A DNA stretch of 64,000 nucleotides, from assembly GCA_025917655.1 (NCBI GenBank), contig CP084611.1:4960001-5024000 (forward strand). Direction: 5' to 3'. Shown one piece after another: positions 22,938-37,361 of the stretch (its first letter is position 1; each line of letters starts with the position of its first letter). The notes under the pieces were generated by a model. That model saw only the letters and a program-made list of their open reading frames with translations. It was not told the DNA's origin and made no database searches. The stretch comes from Chlorella sorokiniana (taxonomy: Eukaryota; Chlorophyta; Trebouxiophyceae; Chlorellales; Chlorellaceae). Both the position numbers and the translations under genes were made by a program.

Positions 22938-23147
22938 GGTGGGAGGCCCCTGAAGCAGGGTGATGCTGATGCTTGCACTGACGTGCCGATGCAAGCATCC
23001 GCGTGCGCATTAAAGCACGAGGGCGCTCGGCCGGCCCGCCAGGTCACGCCAGCACTGCAGAAAGAAGGGCTCCGTTTCCTGCATGCATGCGCATTCTGGA
23101 CATTTCCTCAAGCCTCCATTCACACACCACGATTGTGCGGGAGCTAA
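22938..23147. promoter_or_regulatory. Putative bidirectional promoter, NOP56 / RRP9
   Basis: Only 210 bp separate the NOP56 start codon (minus, 22937) and the RRP9 start codon (plus, 23148). Both products belong to the box C/D-U3 snoRNP. Shared regulation is inferred from the head-to-head arrangement and related function; no specific factor site is identified. Confidence 0.55.
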
Positions 23148-26100
23148 ATGGCACGACCCAAACGCAAGTCGGCCGCAGCTGCAGCAGCTAGCGGCAAGAA
23201 GCGCAAACAGAGGGATGCATTCTTCGAAGGGGAGGAAGCAGAAGATGAATTCTTTGTGCAGAGCGGCGATGAGGCAGCCGAAAGCCAGAGCGACGAGGAC
23301 GCAGAAGAGCCTGAAGAAACTGCGGAGGAGAAGCGCCTGCGGCTAGGTGCGAATGAGTGAAGAAGCCAGGGGCCCTTGAAACGCCCCAACCTGAAGGGCT
23401 TGCCAGCCGCCGCCGCCAGCGGCTGGCAGCCCGCCTTCTGACGATTTTACTTCTACATCCGCATCCTTCATGCAGCCAAGGCATACTTGGACCAAGTCAA
23501 AGCGATAGAGGCAGCTGAGCGGGAGCCAGAGTCGGATGATGAGGCGGGCGGCGGCGGCGGCGGCCACGACGCCGTCGCCGACCGCCTCGCGACGACGCGC
23601 TCGAAGGGCTGGGCCACCTGCGCCGGCGCCTGGCTCACCGGCTCGACCTGCCGCCGCTGCCGCGCGTGGCCGACTGCGGGGGCGTCGTGCCCGCCGACGG
23701 CCGCTTGCTACGGGGCACCGCCTGTCAGTCACCGCCGTCGCCCTCACGTCCGACGAGCGCACGGTCTTCTCCGTCTCTAAAGACGGCGCCATCCTGCAGC
23801 ACGACGTGGAGAGCGGCCAGCGACAGCGCTTTGCCTCTGCCGAGGCCGGCCAGGGCCGGGTGGAGCAGGCGGGCACGCAGGCTGACTGGGTGCGGCGGGG
23901 GCCTCGCACCTCGGGCTCCGCCGCGCTGCTGGCCGCCGCCGTCAGCAGCGACGGGCGCTACCTGGCGGTGGGCGGCGGCGACCGCAAGGTGCACGTGTGG
24001 GACGCGCGCGGCAGGCAGTACATCAAGGTGAGAGGCGGTACACGCCCCGCGCTGCGCAGCAGCGTGCGGCCGCATGTGGCAGGCTGGCAGCGGTCGGGGT
24101 CCCGCAAGCCCCGGCACACGGCACCGCCCTCCCCGCCGCTGCGCCCCACCCCACCCTACCCCTTCCACACCCAGAACATCCCACTGCTTTCCCTACCCAT
24201 CACAAACACATGCACATGCCCAGCATTGTTCCTGGTTGGAGCAACAAAGGCAAGGGAGTAACTCATCCTTCACCCCCTGCCCCGCCGCCCCCCCCCCCGC
24301 CGCGCAGGGCTTCCCGGGGCACAAGGACGCGGTGAGCGCGCTGGCCTTCCGCGAGGGCACCCACGAGCTGTACAGCGCCTCGCTGGACCGCTCCGTCAAG
24401 CTCTGGTCCCTGGACGACCTCGCCTACGTGGACACCCTGTTTGGGCACCAGGCGGGTGAGTGGCGGCAGGGGAGGCTGGGTGTGGCTGGGTGGGGTGAGA
24501 GTGGCGGCTGGGAGGCTGGGTGGCTGGGTGGGGTGATTGGAGGGGCGGCTGGGTGGCTGGGTGGCTGGGTGGGGTGAGAGGGGCGGCTGGGCGGCAGGGT
24601 GGCTGGGTGTGGCTGGGTGGGATGATTGGAGGGGCGGCTGGGAGGCTGGGTGGGGTGAGAGGGGCGGCTGGGAGGCTAGGGGGAGAGCGTGAGCGTGGAT
24701 GTGGGCAGGAGCGGGGGCAGGAGTGGTGTCCGGCGGGCAGAGTCGTGCATGCACTGGCCGAAATGTGAAGAGGAAAGGGTGCGGGGCAGGCTGCTGGGTG
24801 GCCCCGACAGGCGCCCCAGCGTATCGCTGGGGCGTGCAAGAGTATGGGGGGCCCCGATTCCGAAATCTCGCGCCCTTTGACTCTGCAACCCCAACACCAT
24901 GGCGCCATGCCATGCAGAGGTGCTGGCCCTGGATGTGCTTCGAGCGGAGCGCTGCGTGTCTGCGGGCGGCGACCGCACGTGCCGCGTGTGGAAGATCCCT
25001 GAGGAGAGCCAGCTCATCTTCAGGTGTGCAGGGAGCGGGTCAGTCGGCTCTGGCGAGGGCTGCCGTCGCCCCTTCTGCCGCTGCACTAGTGCAGGGTGCA
25101 GCTGCACCCGGCACGCTGAGCTGCGCGCGGCCTTCCGAACTCCTGCCCCCAGCCTTGAGCTTTGTCGCCCTCCCACCTCATGCCTGCCGCCATTCCTTGA
25201 GCGTGCTGGGTCCCCGCGGTCCCCCTCAACCTGCCCCCTTGCAGGGCCCACTGCCCCACGGTGGAGTGCTGCCGCTACGTGACCGGCAGTGAGTGGGTGA
25301 GCGGCTCCGCGGACGGCTCCATCTCCGTCTGGAGCTCCTCCAAGAAGAAGCCGATGTTCACGCTGCGGTGAGCCTCCGCCCTGGCGGCCTCTAGAAACGC
25401 TCCCACGCCGCGTCACTAGGCCGGCGCTGCAAGCTTTCAGCGCTGCTTGGGGCTGGCAGGCAGCTTGCTGCGCCACCTGCAATGATCTTCGGCTCGCCTC
25501 GCCTCCCGCACCCTGCTGGGCGCATTCGGTTCAGCGTCCCCTGGCTGCACGCCTTCCATGCTTGCAGCGGCGCCCATGCAGACCCCAACCTCGACGGCGC
25601 CGCAGCGGAGGGGGCGGGCAGCGTGGGTGGCGACGCCGCCACCTGGGTCGGCAGCGTGGGCGTCTGCCGGGGGCGACCTCGTGGTGAGCCCCTCTGCCTG
25701 CCGCCGTTTCTCAGGTCCTGCTCTGCGCTGTGTGCTGGAGAGCGCCGTGCGCCTGCCCAGCCTCACCTGTCCCCAGTCGCTTGCTTGCGCCTGCACCCAC
25801 ATGCATGGTCGCAGTCTGTGACCCCCAGAGCTGGTCCCGTTGTTCCGTCATGCGTGTTCGGTTCCACCCAGCTGTGCTGCCCCTGACCGCCCCACCTTCC
25901 GCCCCCATAACCCGCCGCGCCTGCTCCACAGGCCAGCGGCGCCAGCGACGGCGTGGTGCGTCTCTGGCGCCTTGCGGACGCAAAGGGCGGCAGCAGCAAG
26001 GCGCTGGAGCCGGTGGGGGCCTCCCCGTGCGCGGCTTCGTCAACGGGCTGGCGCTCGGCCGCTCCGGCCGGCTGCTGGTGGCGGGGCTGGGCCAGGAGCC

Positions 26101-26257
26101 GCGCATGGGGCGGTGGCTGCGCGACTCCTCCGCCCGCAACGGCGTGCTGGTGCAGCCGCTGTCGCTGCAGCCAGAGGGGGCGAGTGAGGCGGGCGGGCCC
26201 CGCCTTGGTGTGTCCGCTCGAGGCGCCCAGCGTGCCTGCAGCCGCGGGCTCATGTAA
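23148..26257 (+). CDS. RRP9: RRP9 / U3-55K, U3 snoRNP WD40 protein
   Basis: U3 snoRNA-binding WD-repeat protein of the small-subunit processome. Exons: 23148-23346, 23476-24027, 24308-24455, 24918-25023, 25245-25367, 25568-25683, 25932-26257; 523 residues after correction. The N-terminus is basic and nuclear-localising (MARPKRKSAA, GKKRKQRD), followed by an acidic region and AKAYLDQVKAIEAAE. WD repeats follow: SVTAVALTSDERTVFSVSKD, YLAVGGGDRKVHVWD, GHKDAVSALAF with SASLDRSVKLWSL, CVSAGGDRTCRVWKI, WVSGSADGSISVWSS and SGASDGVVRLWRL. The ending FVNGLALGRSGRLLVAGLGQ, then EPRMGRWLRD, is typical of RRP9. Four one-base breaks: near 23585-23590, G run 23712-23715, G run 25669-25673 (one extra base), and C run 26023-26026. 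With these corrected the CDS is 1572 nt, an exact multiple of three. Confidence 0.93.
24456..24700. repeat. G-rich minisatellite in RRP9 intron 3
   Basis: Irregular tandem copies of a ggggcggctgggaggctggg-type unit mixed with gtggggtgag. The plus strand carries almost no C except in ggct. Intron length is inflated to 462 bp by this tract. Confidence 0.85.
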
Positions 26258-26650
26258 GGCAGCGGGCGCGCGCCTGCCGCCGCCGTCGGCGTGCTCCTGT
26301 AACGACCGTCAACACTTGCTACTTAGTCGGCTGTCGCATTCAATGGCTGCAAGTCACTCATGCCGGCCTAGCAGTCTGGAAGGGCAGGCCTTGAATCAAG
26401 GCAAGCAGCAGGGTGGAAAACCCTAGTGCCCCGCCCACCTGGATCTTGCTAGTGCCCACTTCTAAAAACGGGACATGCCCAAAACGCGTCGTCGTCGCTT
26501 GCACCATCCCATTGTTAGATTTGAGCAAGGTTCTTTCAGCAAGGCTCTTCGTAATCAGATTCCCGCCATCACTGAACACGCTTCCAATCTAACCCTTGTG
26601 GGGAATTCGGAAGGCTTCCGCACGCGGTTTGGTAATGCTAAACATCCCCA
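26258..26650. other. Intergenic, RRP9 3' end and CDK promoter
   Basis: Tandem genes separated by 393 bp. A TGTAA at 26298-26302, about 40 nt past the RRP9 stop, is a candidate green-algal poly(A) signal. The remainder is unusually AT-rich for this locus and probably includes the kinase promoter. Confidence 0.5.
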
Positions 26651-29833
<3,183 letters not shown>

Positions 29834-31553
29834 TGGATGCTGCGGCGGCGGGCGGCGGCGGCGCGCGCGCATGGAGGCGGCGGCCGCCGCTTACAGCCAC
29901 CTGCAAGAGCCAGAGGGTGGGCGCCGCCGGCTGGGCTGCACCCCTAATCTTTCAAGCACCGCTGTGTTTATCCTGCACAGGGCATCGCGCTGCTCACTGG
30001 GAGCATTGGCTGCGCTGCAAGGCTGGCCCATGTATGAGTGCCTGCCCCGGCTGCGCCTTCCCTGCTGTTCCCCTGCAGGCCCGAGCACGCCGGCTGAGAT
30101 GGAGGCCGCCGGCGCCGCCAACACCGGCCTCGCTTCTGGGCACCCGGACGCCGCTCACCAGGCCCGCGTTCTTGCTTTCTCGTCACCGTAGCCCGCGTCC
30201 TTGCTTTCTCGTCACCGTAGCACGCGTCCTTGCTTTCTCATCACCGTAGCCCGCGTGGCATGGCCCCCATGCCACCAGCGCCAGCAATCCCCTGAGCACT
30301 GGCATAGAGCATTTGGTTGGCTGCCGTGTGCCGCCCAACCCACACCAAAATCTTCCAAACTTCCCAAAAGCAACAACTGCTCCCGCTTTACACGCCTCTC
30401 CAATGTCGTCGGCATCCACTATTCATCAAACTGCACCTGGCCTGCGCGTTTCTGTCGTCACTCGCCTGTTGTCGTCCCTGGCGTTAGCCTGTCCACGCTC
30501 TCGCCTCCCCCTTGCGCCACTGGGTCTTTTGGGCATCGCCCGCGATTCTTCTGATTTGTTTCTGTGGCCAGCCTAATACCGGCTCACTGCCATCCTGCTG
30601 CGCCCGCTGTCGTCTTGTCTGGGGTAGAAACCCCCGCGTTCTGGGCAGCCGCCACACCACCAACCCTATCCATGTCCACCAACCCTTTTGACTGACGCGC
30701 CCACCCACCCCCCTCACTCCACCCCTCGCTCTTAGCCGCTTATTGCGCGGCCAGACCGCGCAGCCCGTGCCTCACACATGGCTGCACGACACCTGCTGCT
30801 TCATGCTTACGCATATTCGCTCTGTACCACCTGCCCGAGGGGCTTGTCCAGGGACCTCAGCATGCAATCATTGGGGCTCCCGTGCTGCCGCTGGCAGTTG
30901 TCCAACCTACGCCAGCGGCGCCGGCCGTTGCATTTTCATCCGACCCGGGGCTGCATGGGCTCCCCTGCTGTTTTTTTCTCTACCCTCCTCTGCCCCCGCC
31001 ACATGCATAGGCGCCTTTTGGGCTGCACCCGCTCGGGGCCACCATTTCCCCCTCTTGTACAGCTGTACAGCTTTTTGACTGGGTTCTGCCTGCACCATTG
31101 GGCAGCACGGCTCCCCCTCTGCACATCTAGCACCTACCGGCATCCCGCCTCTCTCTCTTATCCCTTGGGACATATTTGGCCTCATTTCGGCTCTGCATAT
31201 ACTTACTGACAACCCAGCCCTCCACGCAGCTCAGCGCGGCTTGGATGCTTGGCTGCCTCAAGAGCGGCTTGCACCTTGCATCCCCTCCTTCTTGCGGAGG
31301 CCCCTGGGCGCTTTGAAGAGCTGCCCTTCCCACAGCCAGAGTTGGTTTCTCTTGAACAGATGAAGATGGTATTTTCCTGAACAGATGAAGATACTACATG
31401 CTGGGTGTGCTCATGCACTTGTTTCAAACTGGAGGTTCCACCAGGTTTTGATCTGGTTTGTAATCGGCCGAGCGGTGGACGCCGGGCGTGCGTGAAGAGG
31501 GTGGGGAAGGAGCACCAGGATCGCGAGGATGCTGGCGAGCAGGGCAGCCAGGC
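29834..31553. other. Long convergent intergenic region
   Basis: About 1.7 kb between the CDK-like gene and the coiled-coil gene, whose 3' ends face each other. It contains a 29-bp tandem repeat at 30161-30255 and, near 31350-31395, a short direct repeat (gaacagatgaagat twice). No gene is supported. Confidence 0.5.
30161..30255. repeat. 29-bp tandem repeat, about three copies
   Basis: Three successive near-identical copies of a unit beginning cccgcgtccttgctttctcg and ending tcaccgta, differing at one or two positions each. It lies in the 3' flank of the CDK-like gene. Confidence 0.9.
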
Positions 31554-33058
31554 TCAAGCCAGCAGCGCGGCCGCCTCGCCCAGCGCCGCCGCCAGCTGCG
31601 CCTGGCTGATGCCCAGCGCGGCCAGCAGCTCGCCGGCCGGGCGCAGCCCCGCGGCGGCGCAGCCGCGGCCGCGGCCCCCTCCTGCCAGCGCATCCAGCTG
31701 CGCCTCGGCGGCCGCCAGGCTGGCAGACGCGGCCAGCAGCTGCCGCTCCCGCTCCGCCAGCTGCGCCGCCAGCTCAGCCTCGCGCTGTGCCCGCTCCGCT
31801 TCGGAGTCCGCCACGGCCGCCGCCATGCCGTCCAGCTGGCGCCGCACCGCCGCCACCTCCTCCTGCCAGGCTGCGGCGGCCGCCAGCTGGCCCGCCAGCT
31901 CAGCCACGTTCTCCTGCAGGGCTGCGTTGGCAGCTGCCAGCTCGCTGGCCCGCCCCCAGCCGTCGTCGCCGCCCGCTGCCGACGCGTCAGCCGCCCAAGG
32001 GCGGCGCCCGAACGCGCCGCAGCCAGCTCAGCCTCGGCAGCTTGCAGCCGTGCCTGCAGGTCGGAAGAATCCGCACAGAAGCCGATTGGTCGTGGCTCAG
32101 CACCACCAAGCACAGGCTGAGCCGTTTGCTCACAGCGAGGGAACGCTGCTGACTTTGATGAGAGGGAAGCATGGGCGTGTGTTCTCCTCAAGCCTGCGTG
32201 CAGCCGGCAAAGGGAAGGCAGAGGCGCACGCACCGTGAGCCCGCTTGCATGCCCCTCTGCCGCACGAAACTGCGCAGCCGCTTCGTCCGCCTGCGCCCGC
32301 GCCGCCGCCAGCTCCGCTGCAGCGCCGCGATGGTGCCCTGCGCCCGCCCCAGCTCAGCAGCCAGCCGCCGCTCGCCGCCGCTGCCTGCGTCGGGCGGCCG
32401 CGCCGTCGTCGTGGCGCGGCGCCAGCGTGGCGCGGATCCGGCCGCTGGGCTCTGGGCTGGAAGCCCAGCTGCTGTCGCTCTCAAAGCCGGGGCCCGGGCC
32501 GGCCTTGCCGCTGCTGCCACCCTTGATCCCAAGCTTGGCAAAGAGCTTGGCGGTGAGTTCTTGCGGGGTGGGGACCGGCTCTGCAGGAGCCCCAGCGCCC
32601 TCTTCACTGTCTGAAGAGCTGCTGCTGATCAGGGCGAAGGACTGCTGGCGGCGGCGAGCCGCGGCGGCGCGCAGCGGCGTCCGACGGCGGCACGCCCCGG
32701 GCGGTGGGCGGCCCGCTGCCCGCCCAGGCGCGCCCCTCATCCGTGCGGGCGCGAAGGGCGTTGCGCTTCTGGCGAAGATTCTCCAGCTGCATGGGGACAA
32801 AGGCTGCAAGCTAGGCGCCAGGTGCAAAGGGGCAAGGCCAATCGGGCACAGCCAGCCCGGGCGCTGCCCCACTTGAAAGGGGGCGACCGCCTGGAGCCTT
32901 CGAAGCGCGCGTGGATACTTCTGTGTGCTGCTTGCAGGGCTGTCAAAGCAAGCTGCGCGCCCTCCCAAGCCGCTGTGGTTGCCCCAGAAGCGGCCAGGCT
33001 GCGACAGATAGAAGCGGCTCACCCTGCGCTGGCCTCCAGCCGGCTGTCGCCGATCCAT
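31554..33058 (-). CDS. Coiled-coil protein of unknown function
   Basis: Three exons: 33058-33023, 32786-32234, 32053-31554; about 363 residues. It starts MDRRQPAGGQRR and splices in phase into LENLRQKRNALRARTDEG. A central region has a serine-acidic patch (ISSSSSDSEEGAG) and a segment PTPQELTAKLFAKLGIKGG. The C-terminal half is a strong Ala/Glu/Gln coiled coil (for example LAAANAALQENVAELAGQLA and EAERAQREAELAAQLAERER), ending ALGISQAQLAAALGEAAALL. No catalytic or binding domain is recognised; a structural or scaffold role is only a guess. One base is missing at 31994-31996 and about two more in exon 2, where three frames each carry plausible protein. It is divergent from the UPF0301 gene across 228 bp. 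Confidence 0.65.
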
Positions 33059-33286
33059 TGTTGGATATGCACAGATGGAACTGCAAGGACGACACTTAGG
33101 TGCATGGGCGGGCGCGCAGCATGGCGCAGCAGGCACATGGACTCCTAACCGCCCTGCGTTCCCTGCCTGCATGCGCTTATTCAGCCATCTTGCAATTGCC
33201 GAATCCTGAATACTGCCGGCCAGCCCACTTGGCAACCACAGAGGCGTCCGAGACCCCCTCAGGCACTCACACCCGCGCTCCCAGCC

Positions 33287-35251
33287 ATGGCGTCAACATG
33301 CACCGCATTGGCAGCAAATGTGGCGAGCGGAGCTTTGCAGCCAAGACGGTGGGTTTGTGAGCAGGGCACTCGCGCCCGCACCCGCAACCGCCACATGCCG
33401 CAGTGGGCGGCTCGCAAAATACGTGTGGGGCCACAAGAATGACAATGCAGGTCCAGCGCAGCCTCACGGTGGCCCTCACAGGCCCATGTCCGGCTCCTTC
33501 CTCATGTCAACCAACCCTCTCCTCCGGTCTTTGCAGGCCTCGCAGCGCGCCCCGCTGCCGTAAATCGCTAGTTTGCAGGGCCGAGGCGACTCCAGAAGAT
33601 GCAGAGGTGGGTCAGCCTGCAAACCCTCGTGGCTGCCGCCGACTCGGCGCCACGGCGCGGGATGCGGACTGCTGCCAGGCGTGCCTGCGTCGCTCTGCTG
33701 GGCCCCTTGCCGCCCACGCCTGCAACACATCAACCGCAATGGGCTGGGGTGCTGCGCAGCTGCAAACTGACACGCTTTCTGTGGTGGCAACCTGCCCACC
33801 TGCGCCTGCGCCCATGCCGCTGCTGTCGCAGCTCCAGCAGGGGAGCTCCCACCCGGCGCACGGCGGGCCCAGCAGCAGCGGCAGCTGGCAGTGGGATGAG
33901 CAGCCCATGACGTTCTCCCCAGGCCCGGAAACCCCGCCCGTGGTGAGGCGCAGCAGCACGCCTCCCCGTCCTCGCAGAATGCCGCCGGCTTCCGCTTCCG
34001 TCCGGCCGCCGGAAGCCTCCTTTGCTGCGCTCCTGCCTGGTTCTTTGCGCAGCCCAGCCTGCAGACCTGTGCGAGCGCTGTGGCTGCATGCCCCGATGTT
34101 TGTGGCATCACTGCTGCTGTCCCCACCACCACCACACGCGCGCACACACACATCCACACCCAACTTCCTGCCACCCCCCTCCTGCTGCGGCAGCTGGTAC
34201 AGGACTGGCGTGCCTTCAGGGCCCGCCTGGTGGCCATGGAGAGCGGCCAGACAGCTCGGGCGGCCAGCCTGCAGCTGGGCCGCGAGGAGCGCTGGGCCCA
34301 CGCCATCACCCAGCCCGAGCGCGGCTGCCTGCTGGTGGCACGCCCCCGCCCGGCCTCGGCATGTTTGCCAACACAGGTGCGGCGCTCGGCCGCGTGGCAC
34401 GGCTGCCCGCCGTCCCGCCATGATGCCCGGCTTGGTGTGCCCCAGGGAACGCATGTCCCAGCTGGCACGCCACTCCCACATTGACACCCTTCCCCTCGTT
34501 TCACACGGTCCCCCCACTCAGCTTTCTCCCAGCCTTAAAAGCCCCCTCACAAACGCCACCACGCCGCCCCCGACACACCCCCCCCCCTTCACCCACCCCC
34601 ACCCCCCACCCACCACCCTGTCCCTCGTACCGCAGTCATCCTGCTGCTTGAGCACGAGAACGGCGAGGGCTCCAGCGGCCTGGTCATCAACATGCCCACC
34701 CCGCTGCTCATCTCCAACCTAGGGCTGGAGGAGGAGGTCGCGGGTGAGGAATGGCGGCACCCAGCAGCATGGCTGCCAGCTAATCGAGCAGGTTCTCACC
34801 TGCACAGCTCTCGGGGCTCGCTGAGGGGTCAAGGGCTGGTGGGGGCGGCCGCGCCTTGGAATGTCTGCGTGGTTGGGGGATTATGATGCGTTGGGTGGCG
34901 GCAGTCGTGGTGCCGGGAGTTCTTCCCCGGCAGGAAAAGAGGGAGGGGGATGGTCTGGGCTGGAGGCCACACCCCGCTGCCTGCCGCCGCCCGACCGCAG
35001 ACGCCTTCCGCGCCTGCCCGCTCTTCATCGGCGGCCCGGTCACCAAGAACCTGCTGCACGTGCTGCATGCGCGGCGCGACGTGGAGGGCGCCCTTGAAAT
35101 CATCGAGGTGGGCGCTTGTGAGGCGGGGCCTGTCATGAGTCCTGCTTTCACCGCTGGGGGAAGGGCGTCGGGGATTGATGGGCGGGTGGGTGTCGGCGTG
35201 TGAGGCTCGCCACCCACTGGCAGGGCCCGCGCGCGCCGCCCGCCCCCCCCC

Positions 35252-35284
<33 letters not shown>

Positions 35285-36178
35285 GAACACACACACACAA
35301 ACAAAACACCCACCCTCCCACACTCGGTCTGCTGTGCCACCCACCATTAATCGCGACCCCCAAGCTCCACTCTGCGATGCCTCAACGCACTCGTGCACTG
35401 TGCCTCCCCCTCCCCGCAGGGCGTGTATGCCGGGGGCGTGGAGTCTGCCAGCGAGCTGGTGCGCCGCGGCGAGGCCTCACCCCACGACTTCATGCTGCTG
35501 TCGGGCTACTCTGGCTGGGGCCCCTGGCAGCTGCAGCAGGTGCGCTGCCTGCAACGAGAACAGGGAGGGAGCGGCGAGGCAGGGAGGGCGGCCCACCTGT
35601 GGCGCGCCTGCTTCAGGGGGCACCGGGGGCGGTCCTGCTGGCTGTTCTCAGGCCAGCCCGCCGCCCGTCCCGGGTCTGCGACTTCCTTTCTGCCTTTTCC
35701 TTTCAGTCGAGGGGAGTGTGGCTTGCGATTTGTGTGACAGGCCAGGCCCTCTGCTGACCTCACCCGCCCCAACCTGTTGTTGGTTTTGCGTGATTCTGTC
35801 TGAACAAAATTTGTTGATGGTGTGTGCAGGAGCTGCAGGAGGGCACCTGGATTCCGGTGGCCGCCAGCCAGGCCGTCATCATGGACTGCCTGAGGGGTGA
35901 GCCGCGGCGCCGTGCCGCTGCTGGGCTGCCTGAGCACCGGGATGTGTTCATTTCTCACCGCTTCCTGGCCGAAGGCGGGGTTGAACTCGCCGCCTCTCAC
36001 CGCTGTCGCGTGTCCTGCCGTTCTCCCCCGCTGCAGAGAGCCTGGCGTTCAACCCGCAGGCAGAAGACTCCTGGGTATGGGCAATCGGGTGCGCACCAGC
36101 GACGATGTGAAGCGCGTGTGCTGGCAGCGCGTGCTGTGGCGCGCCGGCATCGAGCCCCACATGCTGGGCATGCTGTGA
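33287..36178 (+). CDS. UPF0301 (AlgH/YqgE, DUF179) family protein, probably plastid-targeted
   Basis: Nine exons: 33287-33348, 33537-33606, 33832-33942, 34194-34376, 34636-34743, 35001-35107, 35420-35539, 35830-35896, 36037-36178; 323 residues after correction. The N-terminus looks like a chloroplast transit peptide: uncharged and Ser/Thr/Ala-rich, then Arg-rich, ending at a VCRAEA processing-type site. The conserved UPF0301 core follows: PERGCLLVA, VILLLEHENGEGSSGLVINM, LFIGGPV, GVYAGG, LLSGYSGWGPWQLQQEL, GTWIPVAAS and a C-terminal VLWRAGIEPHMLGML. The family is widespread in bacteria and plants, and its biochemical function is not established. Two bases are missing: C run 34343-34347 and GGG at 36087-36089; the second restores the conserved C-terminus after SWVWAIG. 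Confidence 0.85.
35245..35300. repeat. CA-rich microsatellite in UPF0301 intron 6
   Basis: Uninterrupted (ca)n run of about 12 units, then further ca-rich tracts separated by gaa and aaa interruptions. Intronic. Confidence 0.9.
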
Positions 36179-37361
36179 GCAAGCTCAACATGCTGCTTCA
36201 GGCCAGCTCAGCATGGCACGGCCCGGTGCATCGAGCGCCTCAGCGCCCGAAGAGAGCCAAACACCCAGAGGCGGCCCAGCCACAGGCGGCGCTGCTGCGA
36301 TGCAGCCGCAGAGCTGCCGCTGCGCCGCCTGCCGCATGGTTTCTAGATAGACGCGCTGCGAGTTGGAGGCCGCCTCAACATTTTGACTGCATTAGGACGG
36401 CACGATATAATTGCCTGCACCTCACTGCCCCCTCCCGCTCCCGGCTCACCAGTTTTGACTTCCCGGCTCCTGCGCCCGGCTGACCACCCGCCCCCCGGGG
36501 CCTAACGCTGGGGCCTCCAGTCACCCCCTTCCCTCCTGTACCTCTCTTTCCCTGTGCCCCATTCGAACGTCGACCTGTGCACCGCGGTCGACCCTCAGCG
36601 CCGCACCGCCCCGCAGCTGCTGCCCAGGCACCGATGGCCCTCCCGGCGGCGGCCCCCACCCAGCACACCCCATACGCTGGTCAGTTATGCCCCCTCACAC
36701 CACCCCTCCCCAGTTCTCAACCTGTCCCCGACCGGCCAAATTCTGAAGCAGAAGCATCCTCCGCTTTCCTGCGGTTGTGCTGTTGCATCCCAGTGATACC
36801 ACTGGGATCTACCATGGGATAAACTCCTGGGATACCCCCCCCTTCGCCCCTGCCCCGTTTCAAGGCCATGCCCCCCCCCTTCATCCCTTTGCACTGCCCC
36901 TTTTCCATCGCCTGCCTTGCCACCTAGCGCTAGCTCTGCAGGCAGGGAAGGCAAGGAACCCCAGTAACCTCGTCCCACCTCGCCACAAGAAGCTATTGGA
37001 AGCAGGCGCCTGCTTTGCCAAGGATGGGCAGCCCTCCCCACATGCTGTGTCGGGGCTGATGGCACACAGCGGCGGCGGTGATTAGTCAGCGTTACCAATG
37101 GGCAGGCGCCGCCAAAAGAGAAGGCAGGGCTACGGGCAAAAGACGGGGGACAGAGTAGGGGTGCAAAGGGCGCATATATGTGCAGTGATTGAGCAAGTGG
37201 CAAAAGAGCGCAGGCGGGTGCACAAACAACCACCGCGGGCGTGGCAGGCGTGCACTGCAAGCATGCGGGACAGGGCAGACGTTGTCGTCACGCGACCAGG
37301 CGGGCCGGCCAGCGGGAGGCACCAGACATCGCGCCGCAGCCGCGGTCGCCGCCGCCGGCCC
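36179..37361. other. Convergent intergenic region, UPF0301 and VMP1 3' ends
   Basis: About 1.2 kb without a supported gene. The only structured element seen is a perfect inverted repeat at 36787-36808. Confidence 0.5.
36787..36808. repeat. Perfect hairpin, 9-bp stem with 4-base loop
   Basis: ATCCCAGTG, loop ATAC, then CACTGGGAT. It is about 610 bp past the UPF0301 stop, and two partial echoes of the arm follow (ccatgggat, cctgggat). Role unknown. Confidence 0.75.
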
